Source: Caenorhabditis elegans
Lineage: Eukaryota; Nematoda; Chromadorea; Rhabditida; Rhabditidae
DNA: 64,000 nucleotides
Assembly: GCF_000002985.6 (NCBI RefSeq)
Contig: NC_003281.10
Location: 7,254,001 to 7,318,000, forward strand
Reading direction: 5' to 3'
A model generated the notes under the pieces. The model was not told the DNA's origin, ran no database searches, and saw only the letters and a program-made list of their open reading frames with translations. Within the stretch, counting starts at the first letter, position 1, and every line of letters starts with the position of its first letter. This document shows, piece by piece, positions 26,601 to 39,500 of the stretch. Position numbers and translations under genes: made by a program.

Positions 26601-27175
26601 TCTAACCAAATTTATGAAATGCACCGAGGAATAGCAAATACGGTTTCTAGCATATTTTCAGAATAATATACTCTGTTCATCCAATCTGGGCAACTGAACA
26701 ATTCCCAACATCTGTAAGATCACTGTGTTTCTCATTGATGAACATTCCACAAAGTATGGGAATAATAATGTCACCATATGTCAAACATATTGTAAGTCTC
26801 GAGAGAATTCAAAGAATTACTCAACATTGTTCAGGTTATGTCACCAAACTGGATTCCATTTGTGGTCATTGCGCTTTTCAGTTTCATTTCTGCAACGTTG
26901 GCATTCATGTTGCATGAGACAAAGGTTAGTTGGTGATTTTTGAAACAAAAATATACATTTCTATTCAGAACAAAAAGTTGCCTACCGACATTGAAAGTCT
27001 CTCTTATCCATCGGAAACGAATGATTTGTCAGCGTATCGTAGAAGCAAATCATCATCTTCCTCGGTGTCAGCATTGTCGAAAACAAGTGTTCGATCAAAG
27101 AAGACGTTGTCAAGTGAAAGTGTCAGCAAGAAACTTGATACTGTTAACTTTTCTGACAAAGAATACAGAATATAA
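23604..27175 (+). CDS. MFS transporter, organic cation/SLC22-like
   Basis: Eleven exons (23604-23678, 23724-23909, 23955-24058, 24833-25103, 25154-25431, 25478-25609, 25920-26023, 26074-26233, 26662-26791, 26835-26924, 26969-27175) give 578 residues. The protein has about twelve membrane segments, a large loop after the first one with several Cys and NET/NVT glycosylation sites, and the MFS motif ADRYGRKP near residue 169. LPESPHWLITKNK after the sixth segment is typical of the SLC22/sugar-like branch. The last 70 residues form a Ser-rich cytosolic tail. It probably moves small organic ions across the plasma membrane; the substrate cannot be told. AATAAA lies at 27177-27182, right after the stop, and the COG7-like ATG follows 289 bp after the stop, suggesting one operon. 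The third intron contains an inverted repeat. Confidence 0.88.
24473..24773. repeat. 301-bp foldback (MITE-like) in transporter intron
   Basis: The ends CGGTCAAGTTG and CAACTTGACCG are exact inverted copies. Related inner segments (ATGGGGGGC/CCCCCCAT, GATAACCCA/TGGGTTATC, CTCCGGACCG/CGGTCCGGAG) extend the pairing, so the whole unit can fold into an imperfect hairpin. No coding capacity is convincing. It lies in the 774-bp third intron of the transporter. Confidence 0.8.
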
Positions 27176-27463
27176 GAATAAACACATTTCTTCCCGAAAC
27201 AACTTGTATAATATGTTCACTTCTTTTTTTCCGAAGAATTCAACTAATTTTAGAAGAATGAGAGAACCGAAATGCCAAATTCGAGATATGATAAATACCA
27301 TGGAACCTACAGTACTCCACAAAATTGTAATCCCTTTTTCCGACGACACTCCGTTCTTACGCAACGCATGCTGTTTATCGTAAATCAGCATCCACGTTTT
27401 TACACTGAATTTTTAAATTCAATTTATTTTCAAAACGATTGTTGCAATAATTATAATTTAGCC

Positions 27464-29835
27464 ATGACAATTCATCATCATGGTTCTGCTGAACGTAAAT
27501 CAATAGATGATTATTCGGATATACCACGAGGAGAAGCATGCAAGCAGCTTGTGGAACAGCTCAACCGAAATTTATACTCTTTGAATTCCAATATGCAGAC
27601 AACCTTCAAACAAATGGTACATGTGGAAACACGGTTTGAAAAAGCATTCAAGATTAGATATAAATTGTTTTTTTTCAGAATTGGACATGAAATCTCTCTT
27701 TTGTCTTCGTGCCTTCAAGAAAATATGTCGAAATGTACAATGCCATATGCGCCACACGAAGAACAACTCGTTCAATTAGATTCTGCAAAAAGAAACTTAA
27801 AACAATTGACTCGATTACTAGATGCTCGTCAGATATTTGATGCAGAAGACAGTCAATCTGAAAAGTTAAAGGACAGGGCAATTGATGATTCGTTGCTTCC
27901 GACATTGGTGGCAATTGGAGATAATTTAAAAATTATCAAAGAGGTTTTCTGGTTTTCTTTAATCATAGCATTCTAATAATGCATATTATTCAGCTCGGCG
28001 CTAAGCCAAAGTTCGATGCTGAGACTTATCACAAAACAAAGGATCGCTATTTAGCATGGAAAGGAACTGAGTTTGCTGTGAAGTTCGACACTCCTGGAGG
28101 GCTTGATGATATTTTCGATGCATTTACAACTTTGAATTCTGTCAATGGTACATTTTAATCTTTAAAAAATCTGATAATTTTCAAAATCTAAAACCTTTAA
28201 AAATTATTATTCAGATTTCTACCGTCTCTACCAGCATCATTTCGATCAATCTCTAAACAACTTGAATAAAAACTCAGGAATTGAAGATGAAAAGTCGTTA
28301 AAAGAAATGGGAACTGTTTTTGTAACCAAAGCTGCGGAACATTTCAGAACTCATATTGGGTAGTTAATTTCCGAAATGTTTCTTTACGTTAAAATTACAT
28401 TTTAGTTCGTTGTGCAAATATTGTGATGAAAACGAAGCATTCACTAGACTTCTTGATGCTTGGAAAAATTACATTAAAAATGGAACTTTGGAGAAGCTTT
28501 TTGAACAATCTATGGAGAACTATAACAATTATGATTTGCTTTCAGACTTGAAATCTGTAAGTTGTAAAACTGAAAATGTATAACCTCAAAAATAGTTTAT
28601 TCTTACAGGTAGTTACAAAAGCATACGAAGAGTTTGAAACAAACACAGCTGGAGGACCAGAAGACGACGAAGAGTCCATTGAAAATATTGAGAGAATAAT
28701 TGTAGATGGTCTGATGGAAAGTGCGAAGAAACCATTATCTGAAAAGCTCCGATCGATGGTTGAGCCACCACCATTGAATTTTGTTAGTAAATCATAATTT
28801 TATTGAGCAATAATTTTATAAACTAATTTCAGAGATCAGTAGCTGAAGTGATGTCATCTCTTGAAAACTTTGCCTACTTGCTGCGAGAGATTTCTCATCA
28901 ACTTCTGGAAATCTATTTAGAGGATGAAGGCCGAGAGTTCATGATTTCTATTTTGAAACCAATATTCACGGATTACACAATGCGATTATGTCGAATGGAA
29001 GATAATTCGACTCCAAAAGTTAAATTGGAAGAATATCTCGAAAGAATTGCGTTGGCTGGACAACTATCAACGATTGTAGAAGAGTACAAAGATCAAACTG
29101 AAATTAAAAATGGATTGGAGTTGAAGAATGCGAAGAAATGGATGAATGAGAGAGTGAAGGATGCAATCCGTGCCAGTCATCGATTTGTGACAGATAAGAT
29201 GCCTAACCACGGAGTAAGTACTGTGATTGGTTTATTTCAAACAAATTTTTTTATTTTTTGATCCTTGAAAGAAATTTATTCCATTTTCAGAGTGAGACTT
29301 ACAAGGAAAGCGCCGACATGGCAAAATCTGCACTTCCAACTCCTCAAGATTTTGTGGTCACAGCTACACAGGTATGTATTTTTAAAATAGGTTTTTTTTT
29401 TTAAATTCAACTATTAAAAATTCAGAATCTTCTACATCTTCTCCGTTTCTGGGAAGAAGCATTGGCAAACGAGAATACAAAAGTCGCACTGATAGCGCAT
29501 GTTATGGATATTAATAAAGGTATTTTAAAATTTTTTAGTTTTTTTTTCAAAAAAACAATGTTCTAGAATCTCTGGAAACTCCTGATGACGACGCCATCTT
29601 TGCGGCAATTCTTGATAGGATTGCGAGTCATGTGGTCAAAAAGCTTCTGCAATCTATCAACGATGTCTGGTTGACTGATGGAAAAACAGCTACACTTTCG
29701 AAGGGACTCGTTAAAGAATTCCTATGTGACGCTGAATATCTTCGTGATGCCCTTGTTGATTTGCGAGCGGGAACCCATGATAATCTTGATTCGACGATCA
29801 ATAAACTCCGGGAGCAGCTGAAGACGATGTCGTAA
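27464..29835 (+). CDS. COG7-like subunit of the conserved oligomeric Golgi complex
   Basis: Exons 27464-27633, 27679-27943, 27994-28147, 28215-28359, 28406-28556, 28609-28782, 28833-29213, 29291-29371, 29426-29519 and 29567-29835 give 627 residues, shorter than human COG7 (about 770). The protein is soluble and almost all alpha-helical, with a coiled-coil-like N-terminus (LNSNMQTTFKQMVHVETR), a central DFYRLYQHHFDQSL segment and a C-terminal FLCDAEYLRDALVDLR stretch that resembles the end of COG7. COG tethers retrograde vesicles at the Golgi. The first intron is only 45 nt and in frame, so retention would add 15 residues. ATTTAG just before the ATG can act as a trans-splice acceptor, consistent with a downstream operon gene. 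AATAAA lies at 29940-29945. The gene model is strong; the family call is from pattern recognition and should be treated as probable. Confidence 0.75.
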
Positions 29836-30106
29836 TTTGAGTTTTCATCTGAATTTCTATTAGACTAACCGGGTTGTATTTATTGTATTTAATTATGGTT
29901 TTTTGTTTTTGGATGTGATATGAAACAATTTATTGCAAAAATAAAATCTTTGGTTCGAGATGTCTTTGGCTCATTAAAAATGCCGGGATATTCAAAGTTT
30001 GGAATGTATCAAGGTTTCACGGGATATGTCTTTAAAAGCTGACTCAGAAAATGATATTCAACATGAAGGGTGCGATATAAACTATTTTCAAAAGTAAAAC
30101 AAAATC

Positions 30107-31872
30107 TCAATCACTATCGTCTCCACCCAGCATCGGAGCAGTGTCATCGCGTAGGCCGTCGACGGGGAATCTCAAAATCTTCCGCTTTTGTTTCTCAACG
30201 AAAAGCATGGTACACGAGCAAACTGTAGAGATAACCAGAATGGATATTATAACTGAAAATTTACAATATGAATCTAGAATTAAAAAATAAAAGACTCGCC
30301 TAAATAAATAAATTGGAAGCTTGTTTTCAGACCGCATTCGGCTTCCCAATCCTCTGGAAAGTATTTTTTAAGATCATCTCCGAGCTTTTGGAGTGTGCAT
30401 GGATCATCACAACCAGGAATCGAATATTCGATAAGCCGATCAATATCTGTCTCATTTTTATGAAAAACTCGTATCAAGCGAGTTTCGTTCGCGAGTTTGT
30501 GCATTTCGATGAGCAAACATGTTGCATATTTTGGATAAATATCGTAGAACACTCCAAGTGTCGCGAGAAGAGCTGCGATTGTTGAATCGTGCTGAAATTT
30601 TTTTTGTTTGAAAATGTTTTCAAAAAGTATTTACCGCAGAATACGCGTAAAACTTTGCTTCTTTTCCTAGTGATCCAGAAGCTTTATCACTAAATCGATG
30701 AAATATTTCCTCGAGAAGGGTCCCACCACGAAGACGTCGAAGAGTATCTGTATGGAATTCCAACTGAGATACTTCATTGTACAGTTGATCAACTCGTTCG
30801 AATATACTCGAGTTCATCCATGATGGCCATGTTATGTTGTTTTGTTTCTAAATTAATCCTTTTACAATAAGATTTTCAGTGATATAACATTTTTTGATTT
30901 AAGAATTTTTTGATTTTTCTGCGAAAGCTTTTGATTGAGAAGAATATATCCAAACTAAAAGTTAAAACCAAAAGTACGGTATCCGGTTTCGAAACGGAAT
31001 TTTTTGTAAAATTCGAAGCGCCTTTAAAAAGTCGTGTCGAGACCAGGTACCGTATTGTTAGCGCAAAAAAAAGAATTTCGATTAAATTAAATACCTCACA
31101 AAACAAATTATCAAATATCCTCCAGGTAGCCTTTAGCTCCATATTTGGCAAATTAAGCTTTTGGGAGAAAAAGCTTAATTCTCGTGCGAACTTCTTTCGA
31201 ATTCCATTAGCTTTAGTTGATTTCCATTGTGCATTCATCTCAATTTCAGCAGTCGGACAACTTGCTTCTTCGTAGAGTTCCTGAAATGTTTATTATTTTT
31301 TTGAATTTTAAATTTTTAGGCAATTACTTTGTCTGTTGGTTTCGATATCGTATGAACAGGAATTGGCTGCCACATTAATCCTCCAGCGATTGGATATTTC
31401 GGTGGGAATAGTCCTGCCATATTCGCTTGAGCCGACATTAATGTTCTATTGTAATCAGAACTACGAATATAAATCTGCAAATTTGATTTTTTTAAAAACA
31501 TTTCAGAGTTTTTTAATTTCGAAAATAAAAGCATACAGCATTTCTATTGAACTTTTCCCCGAGCCACGAGCCATATCGCCTTTTGAGCCATTGACCCAGA
31601 CGATATTGTTGGGCTGAAAAATATTAAAATTTTGCTGAATTTCTAATAAAAAGTTCAATAGTACCTGCTCCTTGCTCGGTCAACTCCCCCAATCCCTCAG
31701 GCCATTTCGTGATGTCATCCGGAAAGAGAAGCTCCGCCGGAGTCCGATCCCCATGTCTCCATACAGTGTGCACATATTCCAGGGTGTCCGTATTTGCTTG
31801 AATTGGAACTTCTTTATACACTACTGCATTGATTCCTGATGCTCCGATAAGGAGCACGAGAAGGAGAAGCAT
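30107..31872 (-). CDS. pho-5: Histidine acid phosphatase, secreted or membrane-anchored
   Basis: Exons 31872-31665, 31613-31537, 31474-31328, 31280-31095, 30847-30635, 30591-30300 and 30252-30107 give 422 residues. A signal peptide (MLLLLVLLIGASG) is followed by the catalytic RHGDRTP at residues 39-45, whose His40 takes the phosphoryl group. HD at 278-279 supplies the proton-donor Asp. Near the C-terminus VIISILVISTVCSC is a membrane span followed by a basic tail, so it is a type I lysosomal/intestinal acid phosphatase. The last intron starts with GC instead of GT (GCGAGT at 30299); the join gives YLVIISILV and is the only one that restores the anchor. Reading through gives a stop soon after LGESFIF and no anchor. 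The symbol follows the C. elegans gene I associate with this locus. Confidence 0.88.
31005..31070. repeat. Dispersed repeat fragment in phosphatase intron
   Basis: The sequence around CGCCTTTAAAAAGTCGTGTCGAGACCAGGTACCGTA recurs in shortened form at about 24267, 52235 and 56875. The shared parts are GTGTCGAGACC or its complement, a GTACCGTA-like box and GCCTTTAAAG. It looks like a short dispersed worm repeat with no coding role. Confidence 0.55.
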
Positions 31873-32518
31873 GGATGGCTGAACTTTAGAGAAATGTTTT
31901 TTTTTAATTCGGAACTGTGAAGTAAGAATTTCGAAAAGGCTATAATCCTGTGAAAATAAATTCCAAATTTAAAAACAGTATTCTAAGACGAATTCATTGG
32001 GTTTCACTTAAATTTGAAAAAAAAATTAAATAATAAAATACATCGGAACAGAGACATGGGGAAAAGAAGACAAATCTGATATATTCAAAAAAAAAAGAGA
32101 AAAATTGATAAAACATTGACGGCTTTTGGCACCATTTTGTGCGTGATTGGTGATTGGACTGTGAATGATTTGTTCTAAATAAGTCCTAACGGGAATGATT
32201 TTTTCAAGGAAAAATGTGAAGAAAAAAGTTTTGAAAGTTGAGCGAGAATTTACAAACAAAGAGAGACAGGAAAGGAAATTGTGGGAGAGAAGTATGAAGC
32301 AACTAGCAATCAAATGTGGAGACTAGTCGGAATGGTGGAAACTTGGGAATTTCTGTGAAAAGTCAAGAATTTCCATACATGAATATTGGCGAGCTAAAGA
32401 GAGAACCACAGAAACTCAAAGGGAGAAAATTTCCAAGAAATACCGAGAAGCAAACTAAATATAGAATTGTGATTGAAAGCAAATTTCAACGCAATTCGAG
32501 AGTATGAATATCAATAAT
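31873..32518. other. Spacer between ykt-6 and the acid phosphatase
   Basis: This 646-bp gap lies downstream of the YKT6 stop and upstream of the phosphatase ATG. No exon is seen. It is long for an operon gap, so the phosphatase probably has its own promoter here. Confidence 0.5.
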
Positions 32519-33598
32519 TTAGACGTAATTGCAGCATTTGTTCATCTTTCGAGCCGATGTGTAGAACATTTTTGATTGATCCGACAGGTTCTCACTCTTT
32601 TTCACTAAATCATCCAGCTTCTCACCACGATCAAGCACCGATTGAATCGTATTATGCATCACCATTTTCGTCTCTTCTACTTCTTCTTGAACTCGAGTCA
32701 TTGGATCGGCTTCACGTGGATTTTGCCATTTTTCGAGAAGATCCTTCAAACCTGTGTATGAACAATCCTTGTCGCTTCGGATTCCAGGCTGAAAATTGGA
32801 TACTTTACGATATTTAGGAAAATGATCAGAATCGAGCGTGTGGATTTTTCAATTTTTTCTAAGATCGTTAATTGTATGTTTTTTGAATTTTGTGATTTCC
32901 GATTTGTTTTTAATATCTCGTTCCTTGGAAAAATAACTATTTTTTTCGAAAAATATTTTACAATTTTCCCCTTTTTTCTTCTTTCTAGAATTTTTTTCGA
33001 AAAATGTGACTTTCCTTGGTTTTTAATTATTTTTCCCAAATAAATTGACTCTAAAACTATAGCTCGAAATCTTCATGGAGAACAAATTTAGAAATCGTAA
33101 GTCTTTTTTCGGTTCTTGTTTTCGGGTTTATTAATGATTTCGTTTTTGCCCAACATTTTTCTTGTTGCGTTTTGCTTCAAAATGTTATTTGTCCTAGCAT
33201 TCATTCAGAATTCTTACCCATTGAGTTGCTGGAACTCTTGTGGTGAAATCATCGAGAACTCTTCCGAGGAAGCTCATTGCCACACGTTGTTGATATTCAG
33301 CATCGGTTACGCATACGGCTGAGAGGCCATCATTTCGAACATAGCAATGAACAAGATATTCGTTTTCCTGCAAAAAAAAACTATGTTTAGTAGAAATTAG
33401 GCAAAATCTCACTTTAACAGAACTTCTAGCTCCCAATCCACTTCTCTCAACAAGAAGTTTTGCTGTAAACGTCATGAATTCTTGAACGGATCCACGTTGA
33501 AAGAAGCTGAATGAAGAGAGATCACATTCCGATTTAAACAGCTTCACATCACTCGTGTCGACGTTTTTGTGAAATACAAGAATTGAGTATAATTTCAT
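32519..33598 (-). CDS. ykt-6: YKT6 R-SNARE
   Basis: Exons 33598-33413, 33367-33218 and 32788-32519 give 201 residues, almost the same as human YKT6 (198). Residues 1-125 form the longin domain (MKLYSILVFHK; DFTTRVPATQW). Residues about 140-195 form the SNARE coiled coil, with the zero-layer Arg166 in VLDRGEKLDDLV. The C-terminus is CCNYV: Cys198 sits in a CAAX box for prenylation and Cys197 is the palmitoylation site, so the protein is lipid-anchored without a membrane span. It drives fusion at the Golgi, endosomes and autophagosomes. It starts 359 bp after the ALG11 stop codon on the same strand, with an ATTTTCAG acceptor 5 bases before the ATG, consistent with an operon. Confidence 0.95.
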
Positions 33599-33956
33599 CG
33601 TATCTGAAAATTATGAAATTCATGATTTGTCACAGGGGTCATAGAGATTCGTTGAAAATGTAAAGAGAAACATGAGAAAAATGAGATTAGAAAATTAAAT
33701 GGAAACTCAGAATTTTTTTTATATATGTATCTGAATTGGGATTAAATTGAAAATTGATTAAAATTTTTGGTTGATAAATGATAAAATTCAAATAAGATAA
33801 AGAAAAAATCGGTCAAAAACCGGTTGACAGTACGATCAGTTTGAAATCCATAGGAAAGTTTCATTGGAGAAGAATTTAACCTGACTATAAAGCAAAAACC
33901 CATAAAGAAAATAAAGAAAACGGGAGAAAATATGATTAATTTGAAACTGAAAATGT

Positions 33957-36548
33957 TCACAGCACTTTTTCGATTTCTTTGTTCCAGTGAGTCTGAAAAA
34001 TTGAAAAATTAGTGGTTTTTTAAAAATTTTTTTGTTGTTTGTTTAGAACAAAAATGAGCAAAAAATTATGTTCAAGTCATATGGAACTGAAAAACTCGCA
34101 TATTTTCCATTTTAAAGTATTTTTTCAAAACTGACACTCGGAGTTGTAAGTTCACATACGCTAACAATTTATAAGAAAACTATTTTGTTTTTGACAAAAA
34201 AAAAACTTTTTCCATTTTCGGTTAAAAAAAATTCCGTTTTTTGCTTTCAAAAGTTTCCCAAACCGACTTACCTCAAAAGCAGCTTCTCCAAACCTTGTCA
34301 ACGATTTTCTGGCGTACTTTCTAGTGTCATTCCGCTTTTTGAGTCCTTCTTCAACAATTTTCAAAATTGTTTCCACATATTCTTCTTTTGTAATTGACAA
34401 ATATCCTACACAATGTCCTTCATAATCTTTAACAATATCCATTCGTGGACCACCAGAATCATTTGAAAGAATTATTGTTGAAGCAGCCATTGCCTCGACA
34501 ACTGAGATTCCAAAGTGCTCATTGTGCATTGTGTGAATTGAAATAAGAGCTTTCTGAAATATGAGAATTTATTTAATTTTTGATTTTACAGAAAATCTCT
34601 CACCGATAATTCAACCACTAAATCTTCATACGGAACATTCAATTGCCAAATTAATTGCTCCGAAATATCCAACTTTTCAGCCTCATTTTTCAACATTTTA
34701 ACTCTTTCCTGATCTTCTTCATTTCTACATCCACCTGCAATACACAGCTCGACATTGTATCCCATTTTCTCTAATGGTTCTTTAACATCATGTAGTACTT
34801 CCAGTTGAAGTTTGTGATTCTTTTCTGGGCGAATTTGTCCTACAGATAGAAGACGGACGGTTTTTGTGTCCTCCAATCTGAAAATATCAATATTTTTCCG
34901 AACTAAGTGGAGAAAATTGGAATCAAGAGTGTCGCCGAAAAATTTTAGATTTTTTTGTTAAACAAACGTACAGAACAAGAAAAAAAAACTATCAAGAATT
35001 TTTTCTAGTTGACAAATTACCGGAAATTATTGAAAATTCAATTTTTAAAGAAATTAAAAATCAGAAAACGAAAACTTTCGAGTTCTCGATGTTTAAAAAA
35101 ACAAACACTCTTGATTGTAATTTAAATTCAACTTACAAGCTCTCGGCAACTGATTCGATATTCAAAAATGCTTCAACATCACATGGCGGATATACAATAC
35201 TCACATCTCGTCGAGACCAAATCGAAGTGATATGTCGTTGAGTCCAACTGTCAATTTCAGAAGTTTATTTTTAGAATATTAAAGCGGGGGATACCTTCCA
35301 TTGACCATCCCCACGTGAGCAGCTTTTCCAGCTAACCAGTAAAGGCAGGCGAACAAACGGTAGTAGGTCAACTGAAATATAAATTAGAAAGTGCAAGAAA
35401 CTGAACACTGCACTCATTTTTTAATTAAGAAGGCTAATTTTCAATTCTAAAATTTGAAATTTGAAATTTCAATGATATGCATAAGGTAGGGATCGTAGAA
35501 GGAGAAAACATAATATTAAAATTTTTAAGTTTATCAGGTGGGTCTTGCTATAAAAAGGAAAAACCCATAAGTCTATTTGTATTATTTTCCAACTTTCAAA
35601 GTTAAAAAAAATTAAATCTCACCTTTCCCCAAGACAAAACGTTGCTTTGAGCAATTGTGCTTGAGTTGTTGAATGTTTCTTGTCTTGACTCTACAACATC
35701 GAGCATATCACATGAAATTGTCGGATAATGAACATATGCGACAACTTTTGATCCAGAAAGACGAAATGCTGGTAGTGATAGTGGATATCCCATTGAATCG
35801 ATAAATACTGCTGGTACCATTCGAAACCAGGCTTCTAGTGCGAGAATGAGACCGGCAAGTGCTTGAAAAAGCATTGTGCAGTGCTTGTAGTGACGAGCTT
35901 CCACTAGAGTACGCCAACTGAAATTAATTTGAAAATTACTTGTAGTTTGAAGTGGTGTAAAAGTAATTAGATTTACGGTTTGACAAGAGAAAAGTTTTGA
36001 AACTAGGGAATTTGATTTTCAAAACTCACTGTAAATAAATGAATTGAATATTGGAAGGATCCAGTTCAATTCCGAATCTTTGTCGAGCCTTCAATAGAAT
36101 TTGCTCCTTGGTGGCGTCAGTGTCTCCGGAATATACAAAATACTTGTGATCCGGGAACCTGTAATTATGATATGATGGATATTAATTTTTGAATTCATCA
36201 TACTTTTTCTGCATCGTACGAATCGCTGCCCACAAAACTCGTTCACCACCTCCACCGGCATTGCAATATGGATGGAAAAATGCAACGGTTTTTGATTTTC
36301 TGCAAAAATATTAATTTCACACTTCTCGAAAATCGTTTCAATTTTTCAAGTACGTATAAATGAGAAATTAAATTTCAAAAAATCATTCCAAATTGAAATT
36401 GAAAAAAATTAACAATTCAGTGAAAACATCCTTACCTTCGGAATCCAGAATAAAGGCTGAATGGTATAATTAACGCGATTATTAGTGGAACGAGATAGAA
36501 TACTGTAGTGATAGAATGACTAATTAATGAAATCACTGTGTCCGACAT
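33957..36548 (-). CDS. algn-11: ALG11 alpha-1,2-mannosyltransferase
   Basis: Exons 36548-36436, 36299-36204, 36158-36030, 35917-35623, 35371-35295, 35247-35137, 34877-34604, 34553-34272 and 33992-33957 give 470 residues. The enzyme adds the fourth and fifth mannose to the lipid-linked oligosaccharide on the cytosolic face of the ER. A membrane anchor lies at about 13-33. [18 protein letters not shown] follows and is an ALG11 signature, then [15 protein letters not shown] and [10 protein letters not shown]. The GT4 catalytic E-x7-E motif is Glu377/Glu385 in [13 protein letters not shown], and [15 protein letters not shown] is the usual start of the C-terminal Rossmann domain. The last coding exon has only 12 codons. 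An acceptor-like TTTTTTTCAG lies shortly upstream of the ATG, so trans-splicing is likely. Confidence 0.95.
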
Positions 36549-39500
36549 TTCATTTGTGGAATCTGAAAAAAGTTTTTAAAAAGGATCGAAAATAACGCAA
36601 TTTTCAAGTTATATGAAGTGAAAAATAAAATAAACTTTTTGAAACTTATAACGAATTCCTACATATTACATTAAAATTTTGATTACTAGACGTATCCTAT
36701 AACGTGATGATGACGTTTTCTTGGCTTTAGATTTTTTCAAATTTTAATCCCTTTGTTAAACTAGAAAAATGGTTGCAAACGTGAATGAAAGGATATTCAA
36801 GCTCTTCCAGTTTAAACGAGAAATGGATTGACATCCCAATGTGCGTCATCATCCAATCTGGTGGAAAAAGACGAGAATTTAGAGGAGAGAGCAAGAGAGC
36901 CGTAGAAGGCAAATTGTTCGAATGTTTGTGGGAAATGACACCAAAATGTCCAAAGAAGGGAAAAAATAAGTTTGAAGGTAGTAGCCGTTTAGCCATGAGG
37001 AGAGTTGTTTTTAAACGAATAAATTACTTTTAAGATACTTCTGAGCATAAATCTAGAGTGAACAGTTATCAAAAAGAAGAATTTTGAATATTCAGAGATT
37101 TTCCGGTAAATTCAGTTTTCCCTAAATAGAATAAATTCTGTCTGAATCAAGATTTCTGAATATGGATACAATTTTAATTAAAAAGAATTTAAAGCTACAT
37201 GAATGACTATAAGCTTTTCGGAAATTAATATCTTCCAACAAAAATTGCAGCACTTTAATTTTAGTGGTGTTTGGTGGCACAATGCTGTGGACGTGTGTGC
37301 TGTGTGAAGTGGTAAAGAATGGAAAGAAAAATGGAAAGAGAAGAGAAAAGAAGACGTTGTGTGTGTGTGTGAAAAAAGAGAATGGAGAAGCTGTGAGAGA
37401 GTGAGAGACACAGAGATAGTAGAGATAGATAGACATGAAGTTAATTAGACAAATCAATTGAGAATTTCGTCTGTTTTTGTTTTTCGGGACTAGTATTTAG
37501 GAAACGAAGACTTGTGACTGCTGGCTGATGAGTGGAAAATATTAATATTTTAGAAATGAATACAGATGGTTTGGGCTCAAGGTTGACTAGCGATTGGAAT
37601 ACCAAAAAATTTAAGTACACTGAAAAACATTAATTCAGACTTCTCTTCCAGGAGTACTCCGTAAATTAAAAAAAAATTGTCGAGGCTTAAATTTTCGAAG
37701 AAAAACATTTTTTAGGTTAGACCACCATTTTTTGCCAAGCTAAATTAATTTTTTTCCCCAAAATTTGGCATTTTTTATCAAATTTGTGAACGTTTTTCCT
37801 TCTAGAATCATGGTTTTCAACTCTTGAAATGAAGACTTGTGAAAGATATGTTTCGAAATCTAACAAATCGTGAGAACTATTTAAATAGTATTATGAAATT
37901 TCACTTCTTTCTCACGAATGTATTTTTAGATGGAATAATTATAACTTCTGACTAACTAATCCTTAAAATTCTCACAATGAGAGCTACATTTCAACCTACA
38001 AACCGCCGTCATTTCTTGTTGACTCGCTAGTAATCTGTGATCATTTCCGAAGAGACCGAGCCACTCCCACACAGACTAACCTTTTTTGTTAATTTTTTCT
38101 TTCCTAGAATATGAAAATTCAGTTAAGAATAAACAATTGCGCTGAAATTTACAAAACAAAAAGGTTTTAAAGCTCATGGCTACTACTTAAAGAAAATAAA
38201 ATTAGATCAAACGTCATCTAATCAAGAATGTAACACTCTCTTCCGAAGAATCCTTTTCTGCAAAAAATGTACGGAATCGTATATTTTCTACTATTTAGGT
38301 GGAGAAAAACGACAAATGAAACTAATTTTAGTGACAAGGCTCAAAAAGTTGTGGATTTTGAAAAAATTTCACTTCACTTTTTTATTTGGAAAACTGGAAA
38401 AAAGATATTTGTTTTTGAAATTAAAAAAATAAAGAAGCTTTATCAAAAAAGTATAGTTTCTTTCTACTTTTAAAATACTAAAATTCTTTTTTTCTCAGAA
38501 TATTCTCAGTATACACTGTGCTTGTGACATGAAAACAAGGTTAATTAAAGTGAATGGAATATGAAGTAACACAGAAGAAGAGAAGGAAAAACTGAAAATT
38601 ATGTGTATATATTTATATATAAAAATATAGATGAAGAAGGCGTATGTGTCAATATACACATTTTTATGGAGAGGGATGCATATCTATTTTGGAATAAAAG
38701 CGAGAAAAACGAGTGAAGCTGAGGGATGAGAGGTACGACAATCGGAGGACAACGTGGAGGGAGAAAAGAAGAAAGGGAAAACAGAATGACTGCACATGTG
38801 GAGGCACTTTTGGAAGAGAAATAGTGGCGACCATGGGTTTCAAGGTCATTTTTTGCGAATTTTGAAAACATATTTTTCAATAGTATAAAGCAAGTAGGGA
38901 AAAATAATTTTATCATTCAGTTTTTATAATTTGTTTTCGAATTTTCAAAAATTCTTTTTCGAAAATCAATATTTGATGTTTACTTCTGATGTTTTCAATT
39001 TTTCTATAATAATAATGCATTAAAGAACAAATAGAAATTGTGAAGGAGGAGAGTATTTTCGAATGCGCTTGCCTTTTAGCGGTTTTTAAACTTCAATAGG
39101 GATCAGAACAATTTATCAAAACGTTATTCAATAAAAAAGAAACAAGTAATAAAGAAAAAAAAGAAATAATTGCATGTAAATTGAAAAAAAAACATGTTTG
39201 TTTAAATAAACAAAAATAAAAAATTGTGCGTGCAAACAAAATCACGCAGAAATGCACACTTTCTATACACACCGTGACGCAATTCCGCAGATTGGTTACG
39301 GTAGTGGGCAGAAATTTGCTTTTATTTGAAAGTGATTTTTAAATCCTTTCGAAATGCATAATTCTGATTTAATACCTATTCAAATTATTTTTCTGTAATA
39401 ATAAGTTAACACTTCTTTTCGTAATTTAGTTATTTAACGTAAAAATACACATCGATGCAGTCCCAGAGGTTAGAAATCTTTTAAAAACTTTGTTTCGTCC

